The notes beneath the pieces were generated by a model. That model searched no databases and had not been told where the DNA came from. It worked only from the letters and a program-made list of their open reading frames with translations. Positions 10,454 to 22,600 of a stretch of DNA of 64,000 bases are shown here, piece by piece (the stretch's first letter is position 1; every line of letters begins with the position of its first letter). The position numbers and the translations under genes are program-made. The stretch covers positions 9,825,001-9,889,000 of the forward strand of contig JANTQA010000015.1 of assembly GCA_027625915.1 (NCBI GenBank). Reading direction: 5' to 3'. This DNA is from Anaeramoeba flamelloides. Lineage: Eukaryota > Metamonada > Anaeramoebidae.

Positions 10454-12009
10454 GTTTTTTTTTGTAGGAAAAAATTGATTAATTTACAAGCAAAAATTAA
10501 AAAAGTTAAAAAATAAAAAAATGATACAAATTGTGTTCATTTTCACGACACAAATATAATGACTTTTAAAAACCTTTCATGCCTTTTCAATCACTGTCCA
10601 AGTCTTGAACAGCTTTTAAACTTTTTATATTAGTAGAATTTTTTGAAGTGTTTAATTTTCGTTTTATTCATAAACTTTTTGGCATTCTTTGGTAATGCTG
10701 TTGATTTGTAAAAGTTTTTTTTTTCAATATTTTAAAGAAAGTTCAGTTTAAGGGAAATATCATCATCTCATTTTTTTATAAAGGACATTAGTTTGGATAA
10801 TTGGTTGCTTGGGAAAGTAATTATGGTGTTTAAAATTTATTTTTAAGATAAAAAGAAAATCATTTAAAGTTTTGATAAAAAGTAGCAGAAGGACTATGAA
10901 ATAAAAAAAAAAATATTTACAGCTTGAAAAAAAACTGAAAATTAAAGATCATAAAAATTGAAATCGATATCTTTGAAAAAAGTCCGATTTTTGTTCAATA
11001 TCCAATATTAGTTATACAACAAAATAAATATTATACCCTGCTGATAATGTGGGCAGTAGGATCTTTTTTCTGCAAAGTATATCTACTCAAAACTTGATGA
11101 GAATTCTTCTTTTTCACTTAAAAGTATAATATTCTTTCTTAAAATATATTACTACAATAATTTATTGTTTGAAATTTCAGATCAAAAACAATTTTTTTTT
11201 AATTTTTAGGTGATTGCCGCACTATTAAAATGTTGTTAATAATTATTATAGTCCAATTTTAATAGTAAAGCTATGTTCCTAACTAATTACTAGTTTATAT
11301 AACTTTTTTTACTCACAACAGAATTTTATTGACTTTCAAAAATGTTATGTTACGAGATCTTCAAATTAAAAGTTTAATTTTTTATGAAATTTTGTAATTA
11401 GGTGCAAACAATTTTAATTTCTATTCAAATTTAAAATTTCAATTGAAAAAATTAGAAAAGGCAAAAATTAAATTCTGATATTTGTATCCGAAACATTTTT
11501 ATATTATCATAATGTTTACCAAGAATATGTGAATATTAATTGAAATAATTTGGATAGAAATAAAATGATATCAAATAAAAATCAAGAAAAAATTTTGTTC
11601 CATACATGATCAAGAATCCATTCAAAGTTGTTGATCAATAAATGATTTCTTTTTAATCAACAAAAATTCGAATATATCGAATATTTTTATTTTTTATTTA
11701 ATCCAGATTCCTTGAATTGATTTTTATTGCTTAACGGATTAGTGCCTGGTATGGATAAGTCTAAAATTAAAGTTTTTTATTTATATTAAATGTAAATTAC
11801 TTTAGTTCTCTATGGTTGAATGTCTCAAAAAAAAAATTGATAAAGAAAAAAGTATCTCAATTCATTGATATCATTAATTAAAAAGATTAATATAAAGGTA
11901 TATTAATTCAAACAATTTTCGAACGAATCTACTTTTCTAGCCACGTTTAAAAGTTGGGTCCTCAATATTTAGTTTAAAAAAAATATGAAAAATATCTAAT
12001 ATATAGATA
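10454..12009. other. Intergenic region upstream of the actin-related gene
   Basis: 1.5 kb without conserved open frames; AT-rich, many short A and T runs. It presumably includes the promoter of the actin-related gene near 10454-10700. No other feature seen. Confidence 0.5.
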
Positions 12010-12209
12010 TACAATCAGTTCCACTTTTAAGGCACAAACGTTCAACGAAATTTAAGGCACAATAAAAATCTCAAATTAAGGCACAATATTCAGATTCTAG
12101 TAAAATAAATTGTAAAAAAAAATATTTCAAATTTTGTGTCTTAATTTGAGATTTTTTTGTACCTTAAATTTCGTTGAAAGTTTGTGCCTTAAAAGTGAAA
12201 CTGGCTGTT
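12010..12209. mobile_element. Family A MITE, copy 2
   Basis: A 200-bp near-palindrome matching the copy at 6146. The left end is TA plus CAATCAGTTCCACTTTTAAGG, and the right end is CCTTAAAAGTGAAACTGGCTG. The GCACAAA blocks are in the same order. The right-hand TA is altered to TT, which suggests an older insertion than the 40280 copy. Confidence 0.85.
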
Positions 12210-13561
12210 TTCTTTTTGTCTAGAATACTAAATAATTATTAAAACTTGTTAATGGTTAACTTTTTCATTTTGGTAAATATTTAAAACCTATGTACAATAA
12301 AATATATAAGAAATATAATCATAGCCCAAAAAAACCTTTAATCACAATTTTTGATAAATTATTCCCTAATTTTCATAACTGAACTCACATGGAAAAAAAT
12401 GGTTAACATTAATAATTTTTTTCAAATAAAAATATTTTTTTTAAAAAGATGTTAGAGTTACAATTTTTTTTTTATTATTTATTTGTATTTGATAAGGTCT
12501 TTTTTTTTCTTTCTTCACTTACTTTATAAAAAAATTATCAAAAAAAAAAAAAAAAAAAAAAAAAATAAAATTGAAAGAAAAACACGAATTTACTAACAAT
12601 AAAAAAGATTTGAAAGTGAAAATGAAAAAAAATAATTGAATTAGAACAACTAAAACTGATTTAAAAATGAAAGTTTTATTGTCATACTATTCTGGGATAA
12701 ACTTCAGTCAAAACAACTTCCAATAAAATTCGGTAGTGATCTAATATTTTTTTTTTAAAAAATGGAATTAATTTAAAATCATTAATTGTCAATTTACTTA
12801 GAAATACATGTAAGCTATTTCCAAAAAGTGGGGCAATTTTATTTTAAGATATATCTTTTAAACACAATCCTTCATTAAAAATTTTAAACATCTAAAATCA
12901 TTAACTACCATTTATAGAATATTGATAATAATTCAATATGTTTCTTAGTATTGTATTACATAAATAAAAGATATTAACTTTTCTGATCTGGATTTTATCG
13001 GATATTTATTATGAGTTAAAATTGGTATTTATTATTTTCTTTTTGATTGAAAAAATTTTTTTCATAACTTATTTAATCACAATAAATTTTCAAATAGAAT
13101 TGAAAACATATAACTACATTTTATAGTTTAAAAAATCATTTGAACCATTTCGATATTTCCCATTTTTTATTGAAATTGATTGTACATTGTTTTCACTAAA
13201 AAAATTGCAATTTTTTTTCGATTTTTTGGAAATATTTCAACCAAAAAATTTTGAAATAAATAACTTAGCCATTGATTCAATCAATATTAATATTAAGCTT
13301 AATTTGATATAGTCAATTAATGAATAGCTTCTTTAACAAAGATTGTTTTTTCTGGGATGTAAAAATCAATGCTCGACTTTTTTGGAAATACCATATGAAG
13401 ATGCTTTTTCCATTGTTTTTTCGGTTAATTTTTTTATTTTTCTACTAATAATTTAAGAAAATTCAATAAATTTTCCAGGATGAAAGAATTCTTTTAATTT
13501 CTACTCTCTAGTGAGAGAGTGTTTAATAAAAAATAGATTCAAAAAAAAAAAAAAAAAAAAC
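12210..13561. other. Intergenic, AT-rich
   Basis: About 1.35 kb with homopolymer runs (A tract at 12540-12564 and at 13542-13560) and no coding signal. The second A tract directly precedes the LINE-derived segment. No other feature seen. Confidence 0.5.
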
Positions 13562-15081
13562 CATTTTTTTCCAAAAAAATTCTTTTAATCCATGGACAAA
13601 GGATTGTTTTCACCTTAACCGATCTGAAAATTTTATATTTGTTTTGTGTATTAAGGATTTATTTGGAACTCTCAAATTTAAATTCTTTTATCAATTAAAA
13701 ATATTTTTCGACAAAAAATTAATATTAATTTTTAAAATTATACAAGAATTTGGAATGAACCCAAATAAGTATAAAACTCTAAAATCGAATCAATTATCAA
13801 AAATAAAGTATTTAGGAATTTGGCTCGAAAAAGAGAAACATTGACAAAAAAACATAAAAAAAGTAAAAATAAATTTTAAAAAAATCAAGATGATTTTTAA
13901 TCAACAACAATTAGCCAATTGAGTAAAATTACAAATGTTTAAATCGATATGTATTAGCCAATTATTATATGGGTTGGTTATTTTCAATCTAGCCCAAAAT
14001 TATTTTAGCTGGATATATGTTTGGATAAATAAAAAAGTCACAAAATTTTTAAAAATTAATCCACACTCACACAGAATAATTTATAAAACTGGGGCAAAAA
14101 TAGACCAAGTAAGAATTTCGATATATAAAAGAAGATTTAAACTCAAAAATAAATTAAAAAAACTTGGTTTCGAACACATATCAAAAAATTTTAAAGTTTT
14201 CAGAGAAATGTAACGAAAATATTAATTGGAAAACAGAAAATTTATAATTGCTAAATGCAAATCTAAACCAACTTAGAGAAAATTTAATAATAAATAGTAC
14301 TAGGTGGTAAGGCCAGGAATATTTTATATTTTTAGTTACAATAACAATATTAACAAACAGTCGTGTCTAGGGTTTTTTTTTTAGTACAAGAAATAAACAG
14401 AAAATTTTATAAATTTTCTGTTTATTTCTTAAATTAAAAAAAACCTAACTACAAAAAATATTTAAAATGGAAGGGCTCTACTTCCATCTTAAAACTAAGA
14501 AATTTCACAAATTATCTAAATAGATATTCTTATGCTTATGATAAGAATAAAACAAAAACAAAATTTTGCAATTTATGCAAAAAAATATTTAAACCTAGAA
14601 ATAGATGAAGATATCAATCATTTTTTATGGAATTACCCATTCTATAAAGAAAATCGAATAATTTGGATTAAAGATTTAATTCAAAATAATAAAAATAATA
14701 AGAATAATATCTTTGATATTATTCGAAATAAAGACTCATTATTTATTTTATCATTAGTTAATGATAAAGAGAATTATGATTCTTTATTGAAATTTCTAAA
14801 CAAAAATTTCGAAATTAGGGAAAGGTGCCTAGGTTTTCCAGAATTCAAAATAAAAAAAAAAAATAAAATAAAAATCTTTTTTGTTAAAGTGGAAAAATGA
14901 AAAAACAATAAGTTACTTAGATACTATTATTTGAGTTTATGAATTTGTTTAATTTCTTTTTCAAATCAATTAGATATTTCAAAAAATTATTTTATTTTTT
15001 TTTGTTGAAAATCTTTTAATGTATTAAAAAATGCCACCATACCACCAAATGGTATGAAAAAAAAAAAAAAAAAAAAAAAAA
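13562..15081 (+). mobile_element. 5'-truncated, decayed LINE (non-LTR retrotransposon), 3' part of reverse transcriptase to poly(A)
   Basis: On the plus strand, three frame segments carry the C-terminal half of a non-LTR reverse transcriptase. FGMNPNKYKT followed by IKYLGIWLE (13750-13840) matches the N..K and K.LG motifs after the YADD region. ICISQLLYGL (13940-13980) matches the thumb. A C-terminal zinc motif begins FCNLCKK at about 14560 and continues in another frame as DINHFLWNYP, so it is CC..H with the last Cys changed to Tyr. Frame changes, in-frame stops and loss of the YADD box show it is dead. It ends in a small hairpin (CATACC/GGTATG, 15038-15056) followed by about 25 A at 15057-15081. 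It is interrupted near 14365-14446 by a foldback sequence. A 5' truncation with a 3' poly(A) is standard for LINE insertion. Confidence 0.75.
14365..14446. mobile_element. Family J foldback sequence inserted in the LINE
   Basis: An 82-bp imperfect palindrome. An AGGGTTTTTT start, then AAGAAATAAACAGAAAATTT, its reverse complement, and an AAAAAAAACCT end. Similar palindromes with the same AAATAAAC core lie at 42048-42130 and, broken up, in 21190-21660. It separates two LINE coding segments, so it arrived after the LINE. Confidence 0.6.
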
Positions 15082-15432
15082 TAATCAAAATTTCGAAACA
15101 AAAATAAGTAAAGCAAAATAATCGAAATAAAATTTATTTTTAAAAATTTATATTACTAATAGTTTTGAAAAGTTAAATAAACAAACAATCCAAACGTATT
15201 TAAAATCTATTTTTTTATTATTATGTTAAATATATATTTGTATAATTTATTCTATTTTATTCTATATTAGTCTATATTGGTTAATAGAAACAAATAATGT
15301 AAATACATATCCAAATAAAAATATTTTATACCTAAATAATACATATATATATATATATATTATTATGTGTATACGTTATTTCAAAAATGTTGATAAATAT
15401 ACTAAATTAATTAACAAAAAATAATGTAAAAA
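15082..15432. other. Short intergenic gap after the LINE
   Basis: 350 bp with a short TA microsatellite near 15342-15362; presumably the 3' UTR of the GTPase-BTB gene, which ends at 15433. No coding. Confidence 0.5.
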
Positions 15433-16614
15433 TTACATTATTGAGCATTCCTTTCTTTTCTTGGCCTTGCAAAGCTTTTTGTTTAAAGAGGACTTTATGT
15501 TTAATTGATAATAATCAATTAATTCTAAAAGTTCTAAATAGGATTTTTTACTTGTGGGGATAGGGATTTGGTTTGTATAAAAAAAATGAATCAAATTCTC
15601 GATGATAATGGGAGATTTTTTGGAATAATCTTTTACTTGATTTATTGATTTTTTACAAGAAAGGAAGAACCCTCTAAAAAGGTTTGATCGTGCTGTAAGA
15701 ATAAGTTTGTGTGTCCTAAGGTGGGTTTCGCCAATTTTCAAAGTAAAGTCTTTAGTTTTTTCATTTTCGTTCAAATCTTTCAAATCATGAATTAATTTGT
15801 TTACACCTGAAAAATCGATATAATTCAGATCCAATTTTTGGCAAATGCTCTTGAGATCTGAAAAATATGAATTCTTGATGTACCCACAATAGACCCATTT
15901 TAAAAAATTCTTTGCTTGCTTGGATGTGATTGTTAAGAGCACCTCTTGGATCTTTTCTAAAGAGATTTTCAATCTGGATTCCAATATTAATCTGTGGACA
16001 CTGATTTGTTCGTTGTCCTTCAATTGGAAAACATGGTCGCAAAACTCTTGCCTTTCAAACAAATTTTGAAAATCCTCAACTAAGTCTTCGTGGTTAATTT
16101 TCTCTTTCAAGATCGCAAAATAGTGCAAGATATCAACAAAGGCACTGATGACATTTTCTTTTGTTTTCAAGGAGATTTCAAAATAAGGGCAGCCAAACTG
16201 CCTTGCCAGCTGCTCTCCTTCCTGTTTGCTGATTTTCCTTTCCTTTGTATTCTCTTGATCATCGATCTTGTTGGCAAGCAACACATACTTAAAGTTCTCA
16301 CGGCGATCCATTTGGAATTTCCGATGGAATTGCTGGACTTTTTGAAAGGAGTTTTTGCATGTGACGCTGTACATTAAAATGTAACATTGAAAATTCTCAG
16401 AGAAGCACTGAAACAATTTGCCAATCGGCTCTTGGATTATTGTATCCAAAATTTCCAAAAAATGCTCGCTTTCCTCCAATTCTAACAACCAGTTATATGT
16501 TTTCTGCCATTCTTTATTAATGTCACACAATAAATTGTTTTGAAGGCACCTTTGGAAGCTCGTCTTTCCGACTTTGGTGTCCCCTAAAATCATAATTTTG
16601 TAGTCTTCTTCCAT
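15433..16614 (-). CDS. Ras/Rho-like small GTPase fused to two BTB domains, with C-terminal CaaX box (RhoBTB-like)
   Basis: A single 393-codon exon. Residues 5-170 form a small-GTPase domain: P-loop GDTKVGKTS at 11-19, NKID at 115-118 (guanine specificity), and EISLKT at 146-151 in place of the SAK loop. The DxxGQE motif reads DTIIQE at 57-62, so the invariant glycine that senses the gamma phosphate is lost while the catalytic-type Gln is kept. Residues about 190-270 form a first BTB domain (FCDHVFQL, SVHRLIL). Residues about 288-375 form a second (DFTLKIGE, THKLILTARS), usual for recruiting cullin-3. The last four residues are CSIM after a basic stretch (KAKKRKE), a good CaaX prenylation signal predicting membrane attachment. 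The order GTPase-BTB-BTB matches animal and Dictyostelium RhoBTB proteins; most animal forms lack CaaX, RHOBTB3 being the exception. The RasGEF gene is the next gene upstream. The loss of glycine suggests constitutive or non-cycling nucleotide binding. Confidence 0.85.
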   Translation of the reverse strand: MEEDYKIMILGDTKVGKTSFQRCLQNNLLCDINKEWQKTYNWLLELEESEHFLEILDTIIQEPIGKLFQCFSENFQCYILMYSVTCKNSFQKVQQFHRKFQMDRRENFKYVLLANKIDDQENTKERKISKQEGEQLARQFGCPYFEISLKTKENVISAFVDILHYFAILKEKINHEDLVEDFQNLFERQEFCDHVFQLKDNEQISVHRLILESRLKISLEKIQEVLLTITSKQAKNFLKWVYCGYIKNSYFSDLKSICQKLDLNYIDFSGVNKLIHDLKDLNENEKTKDFTLKIGETHLRTHKLILTARSNLFRGFFLSCKKSINQVKDYSKKSPIIIENLIHFFYTNQIPIPTSKKSYLELLELIDYYQLNIKSSLNKKLCKAKKRKECSIM

Positions 16615-18000
16615 TGCGTTAAATAACTTGTGTTTTTGTTTTTGTTTTTTGGAGTTATTGGATTTAGAAGTCTTGAAAGTTGTTGGAAATTATGTAATGG
16701 ATTTGAAAAGTTTGTGTTTGGAAAATTAGAAAAGAAATGAAAAAGTAACAAATTAAAAAAATGAGAAATTTGAAATTGATCTTAAAACTTTTTTTTTTCC
16801 ATTTAAAAATCCAATTTGAAAAGCAAATTATCTTTGTGAAACGTGTGTTGTTTTTTCTATTTCCTAAAGTTGAAAAAATTTCGATTAGTGTTCGTAAAAA
16901 AGATTATTGTTTCTTCCAGAAAACGAATAGGCATTACTTGCTTAATTGTTTACTCGTAAATTTTGCAAACTTTTTTGTTCCTTTTTCGAACAAATATTTA
17001 TTTTATAAAAACGAAAGGGAACTTGCAAATTTCCAAGCTACAAATTTTTTTATAAAAATGATCTGAGAATTTGAGATCTGTTCTAATTTATGAAAAGAGT
17101 GTTTTAGCTGTTTATTTTATCGGAATATGAATAAACTTTGAGCAAATTGCTTTAATTTTTTATGGAAAAAAATTGAAAAATTGTCTACGAACAAAGTTTA
17201 ATATCACTGACAAATCTCAATAAAAAATTTCCCTTCGTTTTTTGTTTTGGAAATTTGTTTTCAAAGTATTTACAAAAATGGAAAAAGTATTTTAATAAAT
17301 AAAAGTTGAGAAACTTTGAAAAAAATGGTTAATCATCAGAAATACACACTGCAAAGAACTGTTTCGAAAGTGAGTTACAAAGATTTAAAAAAAAAGAAAG
17401 TTAAATAAATAATTATCGTAAGATTTTGTGGAAATTAACATTCACAAGAGAATCAATTTGGTGAATATTCCTTATTTACTAGAAATTTATTTAATGACTT
17501 ATAATACTGTTGATCAATAACTCTTGATAAAATTCAAAATTTAACTTTTTTTTTTTTGAAATTTTACAGTTGTGAAATTCTTTTCTACACATTCACTCTT
17601 CTTGATTTCTGACTAACACAAGAGATTAAGTTGTGAATATGAATCTACCCTTTGTTGCAAAATAAATGGAAAACAATTTTCATTAAGTGTTCCAAAAAAG
17701 GTTTGTTAAATCACCAAATACTTTAAATAATTAATTCTGAAAACAAGCTAAAAATTATTAATTTAATTTTTATAATTGGGGACATTTCGTTTTATTTTTA
17801 TTCTTGGGTGTTTTTTTTTTTGAATTTACCTTCTTTTTTTAAAAAAGATCATGTAGAAAAAAAAAGAGATCTCCGAAAAGACAAATAATCACTAAGAAAA
17901 TTGGGGCTAAGTAAAATGTCCTATAAAATGAATTTAATTATTACCAAAAAATCATGTTGTTCAACTTTTTTTAAGTGAAAGTTCAGTAATAAAAAATCTG
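16615..18000. other. Region upstream of the GTPase-BTB gene
   Basis: Contains the presumed promoter of the GTPase-BTB gene. A plus-strand frame of 101 codons at 16761-17066 has no recognisable domain and looks like chance. About 17815-18010 resembles 30195-30400 (shared AAAAAAGATCATGTNGAA and AAAGTTCAGTAATAAA blocks) and so belongs to a dispersed repeat flanking family F. Confidence 0.45.
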
Positions 18001-18007
18001 TAATGCT

Positions 18008-18222
18008 CATTTTTAAAAATATTGAGTCACTTTTATTTGAGTTTTTGGTTTTATTTTTTTTAATTTTTATAATCTCAGGTTTTTATTTATTAAAAATGAT
18101 TTAAAAATAGTTTACAAATCAGATTAATTTTATTTGTTATTCTTGAATATTAAAGGTTATATATTTTTTTTCCAATTTATTATTTCAGGTTAGTCAAAAT
18201 TTTTGAAATAGAGTTTATATAT
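18008..18222. mobile_element. Family F element, copy 1
   Basis: About 210 bp. The left end AAAAATATTGAGTCACTTTT and right end AGGTTAGTCAAAATTTTTGA are imperfect inverted repeats. The same arrangement, better preserved, is at 30380-30580. Single family F ends also occur at 25195 and 30047 (TTGACTCACTTT). Confidence 0.55.
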
Positions 18223-19658
18223 CAGACAGATGAAATTTACTATTGATTCATGTAAGTAAAATGCGCCTAATGAAATCATAAAAGCCAAACCTGACAAATA
18301 TTTAAATTCTCTATAAATATCAATATTTTCAATTTTAAGAATAATTTATTTTTCAATTTTTTAACATGATTTTTTCTTTGAACATTATATTTTCTAATCA
18401 AATGGGTTTTGATGAATACCCCCCCAAGAAAAATAAATTTCTTAATTTTGATTATCCAGCATATTGAATGATCTACTTTATTTTTATCTAAAAAGTAATT
18501 ATTTAAAATAACTTTTGATGAAAAATTTTCAACAATTTTTTTTTGATTTGATTCGGATAAATGATTTCAATGTATAGAACATTTCTGGTGAATAATGACC
18601 AAACAATTTGTAAAAAAAAATTTCACAATTGAAAATTATTTTTGTAATTTTCTTTCATTTTTTCAAAACAAGAAAACAACTTTTTTAAAACCTTAAAGAA
18701 TAAATTTTTTTTGTTGATATATCTCAACGCAATTGAGAAACAGTTGTTAAACTCATATCAAATATTCATTTATTATATTACCTACACTTTAATTAGGTTT
18801 ATTAGCTGATATTTTTTTTCAGAAATATTAATGATTAAAAATAATATCAAAATAAAAAAATTTTTTATCAAAATCAAGATTTTCCAACATAAAACAAAAT
18901 AATAACTTCCCATTTTCCAGAATTAAAATGTTTGTTAATAAAAATAATTGGTTACTTTTTTTAGTTTTATATTGAAAACAAACAAATTTTGAATTTCAAA
19001 GTATCGACTCAAATTCAAACAATTGTTTAAATGAAGTTAACTCATCCATTTCATAAGTCCATACAGAAATTACAAAAAAAATTTTTTCAAGATCTTGACG
19101 AGGTTTCATTTTATTTTTAACAAATACTACTCCCTTAATAAAAAAAATTTTTGAATTTCTTTTTTTAAATAAGAATGGTATTTGAATTATTTGAAATTTT
19201 AATAACAAATTATTTCGTTTAAATATATACTTTGATGAATATGAAAACAATTTATTTGACCAAATCTTTTAATTTATTTAAGTCAACAAACAAAATATTC
19301 TCTTCTAAAAAAATGACTATCATAAAAAAATACATATAGTCCACTTTTTCTCTTTCAATATTATTTTGTCGTTTTACTCCATTCCCACAGAAATAAAAAC
19401 AAATTACTAATATTTCAAAGCATTTCAATTATTACTTATTATTCTTTTTTTGTTAATAACATTATTTATAAAAAAAAATCATTTAGGATTATATGTAAAA
19501 ATGTGGACAAAAATCAAATTATTAAAATAGAAAAAAAAAAAAAAAGAAAAATAGAAAAAAAAAGAAAATAAAAAAAAAGCAATATGAAATAAAAAATTTA
19601 AATGATAAGAGAAAAAGAGAAAAAATAATTAAAAAAGATAATTATATTAAGTTTCCAT
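18223..19658. other. Intergenic between RasGEF 3' end and GTPase-BTB gene
   Basis: AT-rich. An 84-codon minus-strand frame at 18996-19250 is rich in Phe/Ile/Lys, with a more ordinary C-terminal part (FFVISVWTYEMDELTSF). It could be a relic or an unrecognised exon, but it has no supporting neighbour exon. An A-rich tract at 19525-19600 follows the RasGEF stop. Nothing else seen. Confidence 0.4.
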
Positions 19659-22600
19659 TTAATTAACATTGCTTCGAGAAGTTGATCTTGGTTCATTTTT
19701 TAGAGAAATTTCATATAACTCTTTTTCATTTTTGTTTGTTAATTCCTGCTTAAATAGTTCTTGTATTTGGTATATTTCTGAAAAATTAAAGTTTACTTTT
19801 TGATATTTTGTAATTTCACGTATGATATTATATAGCAATTTACACTTACTAAAATTAATCAGTCCATCTATTTTGCTCGGGCTTCCATCTGATACAAATG
19901 TCAAATCTGTTAAAAACACGCCAAGATATGGAATCGCAGGGAGCTTAATTGTGGATAATAAATCTCTATATTTTTTAAACCCCTTATTGCTTGAAACTGT
20001 TTCTTTTAATTGATCCATGAGTGATAAAGAATTTTTAGACATCTCATTTTTGGTTGCTTTTAATCTTTTACAACAAGAGTTGCTCATCCCAGCAAGTACC
20101 AACATTAAAGATTCGAAATTCTGGATATCGTGCAATTCCTTAGCTACTTTGATCCATCTGAAAAATTCGTTTGCTCTTTTCTTGACACTAGTTTGACTTA
20201 CGATAGACTCAATAACATATTTTGAAAATTCATTAAATTTATTGATCATCCTCATCACGTTTGGCGCCTTATGCCTTTCTTTTTTTTTATTCCAAGATTG
20301 TTCTACTAGTTCGGATGGCTAATAAGATAATTTTATTTTTTGTTGTTTTATTTTACATTTAAGAATGTTTTGATTTAATTATAAGATTGTTTTTTATTAA
20401 ATAATAAGATTTTTTGTTTTGGTAATTTTGATATTCTTTTATCTTGAAAAAATTAAACTTTAAGGGAATATAAAAAAAGTGGAGATTTTTTTTATATTTC
20501 AAATAAAATTCTCTTTGCTAGTGATTCTATTCGTAAAGTGGCAATATAAAATTAAGATCAATATTGATACCGATTGAATAAAGTATCTATGATTGGATAT
20601 ATATCAAATAATGTTCATCAAAATATTTCAACAAATGAAAAAAAGAATTAACACTTTTTTTGGTGAAAACAAAGCATTACAAAAATCAAAAAAAAAAGGA
20701 AATTATGGATAAGGGTACAAACAATTTGTTTAAAATAAAATATAGCTGTTATAAGTTTTTGATTTCTGTGAATTTTGTCAAGATTAAAACTCTTAAGAAA
20801 ACAATTTTTATGATCAAAAAAAAAAATGATCAACACCAATTTTCATCACTAAAAAATATCATATAAAATTGAGAGCAGAAACTTTGATAGCTTTTTTTTT
20901 TTTTTTTTTTAATAATGCCTTATAAGCAAACAAATTGAATGATTATTAAGAACCAACAAATGATGAATGGTAATTTTAGATATTTCAATGGTTTTTTAAA
21001 GATTGTGATTAATAAAAATATTTCAAAATAAATTTTCCCAGCTATTTAGAAAATAGCAAATATATTTTAAAAGGATTATTTATATTAAAAATTAAATAAT
21101 ATTCTTTTTGACTTAATAAATTGATTACTCTTAATTATTTTTTATTTCTCAAAGTAAAAAAAAAAAGAACTATTAACCTTTCTTGAATTTTTTGTTTATT
21201 AGGGAAATCAATAGATTTTCGTTAGGTTTTTTTTAATTTTTGAAATAAAATGGAAAACCTCAAAAAAACCTAGAACACTTACAGATAAAACAGAAAACCT
21301 CAAATTTTGACTGCCATTAGTTTTTTTTTAAAGTTTTCTTTGAAAAATTAAAAGAAAATTTCAAAAATTTTCTGTTTATTTCTTAAATTAAAAAAAAACT
21401 GCCGTTAGGTTTTCCAGGATTTTCTGTTTTGATTAGAAAATCAATAGAATTTCTGAATAAAACAGAAATTCCCGGTGAAAAATGTCGTTAGATTTTCCAG
21501 AATTTAAAAAAATTGAGTTAAATCTTTTATTTTATTTCTCAAATTAAAAAAATCACTGTTAGCTTTTTCAGAATTTAAAAGAATTATTCATAAAATAAAA
21601 TGATTTTACTCAATTCTTTTGAACCCCCGAGAAAAGTTAGGTATCTCATGGCACTATGCACGCCCTAAAGGCCTTGAAATAAACCAACTCGTGATTATTT
21701 GAAGTTAAATACACAGAAAAAAATTGAGAAAATAATTATTTGTTTATCATTTTTTTAGTTTTTTATGAATTAATTACTCTTTTTCATATCTTTAAAAAAA
21801 ATCCAATCCAATTAATACCTCTTTTAATTTTATAAAGAAATTTATTTGTGGAACGATCCTTTGAATAACAATTCTAAAAACCAAAAAAAAAAAAAATAAC
21901 ATTAATAATAATTGACTTTGTTTTGGATTAATGTTTTTGCTTTTTTCACTTTACTTTTAGAAGAATTATCTTGGTTTTGCTTTGAAAAGAAAAAAAAAAA
22001 ACAACAATAATACAAGAATGCATCTTCTTAATTGCTCTTATGATCGAATTCTACTTTGCTTGAATGTCGATTATAATATAACCGAATCCATCACATTCTA
22101 CATTATAAAACCTTTAAAGGTTGGCACTTAAGGTATTTATAGTAAAGAATAAAATCTTAAAAGTGTTAAAAAACAATTTTTGTTTTTCATTTTAAAGAAA
22201 TTATTTTTTCAATTTTTTTTTTGAATTTTTTTTCACTAAGGCTCTAATTATTTTTCAATTCCAAGTGAAATGTGAAGAAAATCCAATCCATCATCTTTTC
22301 GTGAAAAGGATATTTATATTTTCGAATAATTGGCCAATTCATTTTTTTCGCATTTTGCTTTAACGAATCCTTTCTGATAATAAAAGTTATCTTCAATCTC
22401 TTGGGATTTAGATGATAACTTCAATGATAAAATATATTGAAAGAATAAGTTATTGGGGTGATATTTTAAATTCTATTATTTAAAAATAATAATTTCCAAA
22501 ATTAAAAAATAGCAAAATACAAATTTATTCGTTTCGCAAAATTAAAGTCATGTTAACTCAATTAAATAATCTCTAAGGTTATTTTCTCAATTCTTTTTTA

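Noticed and set aside
16761-17066. 101-codon plus-strand frame upstream of the GTPase-BTB gene
   Set aside because: Phe/Lys/Leu-rich translation of AT-rich DNA, no domain, and it lies in the probable promoter.
18996-19250. 84-codon minus-strand frame after the RasGEF stop
   Set aside because: The RasGEF ends cleanly at 19659 with a stop, no splice partner was found, and the first half looks like AT-rich noise; kept only as a remark.
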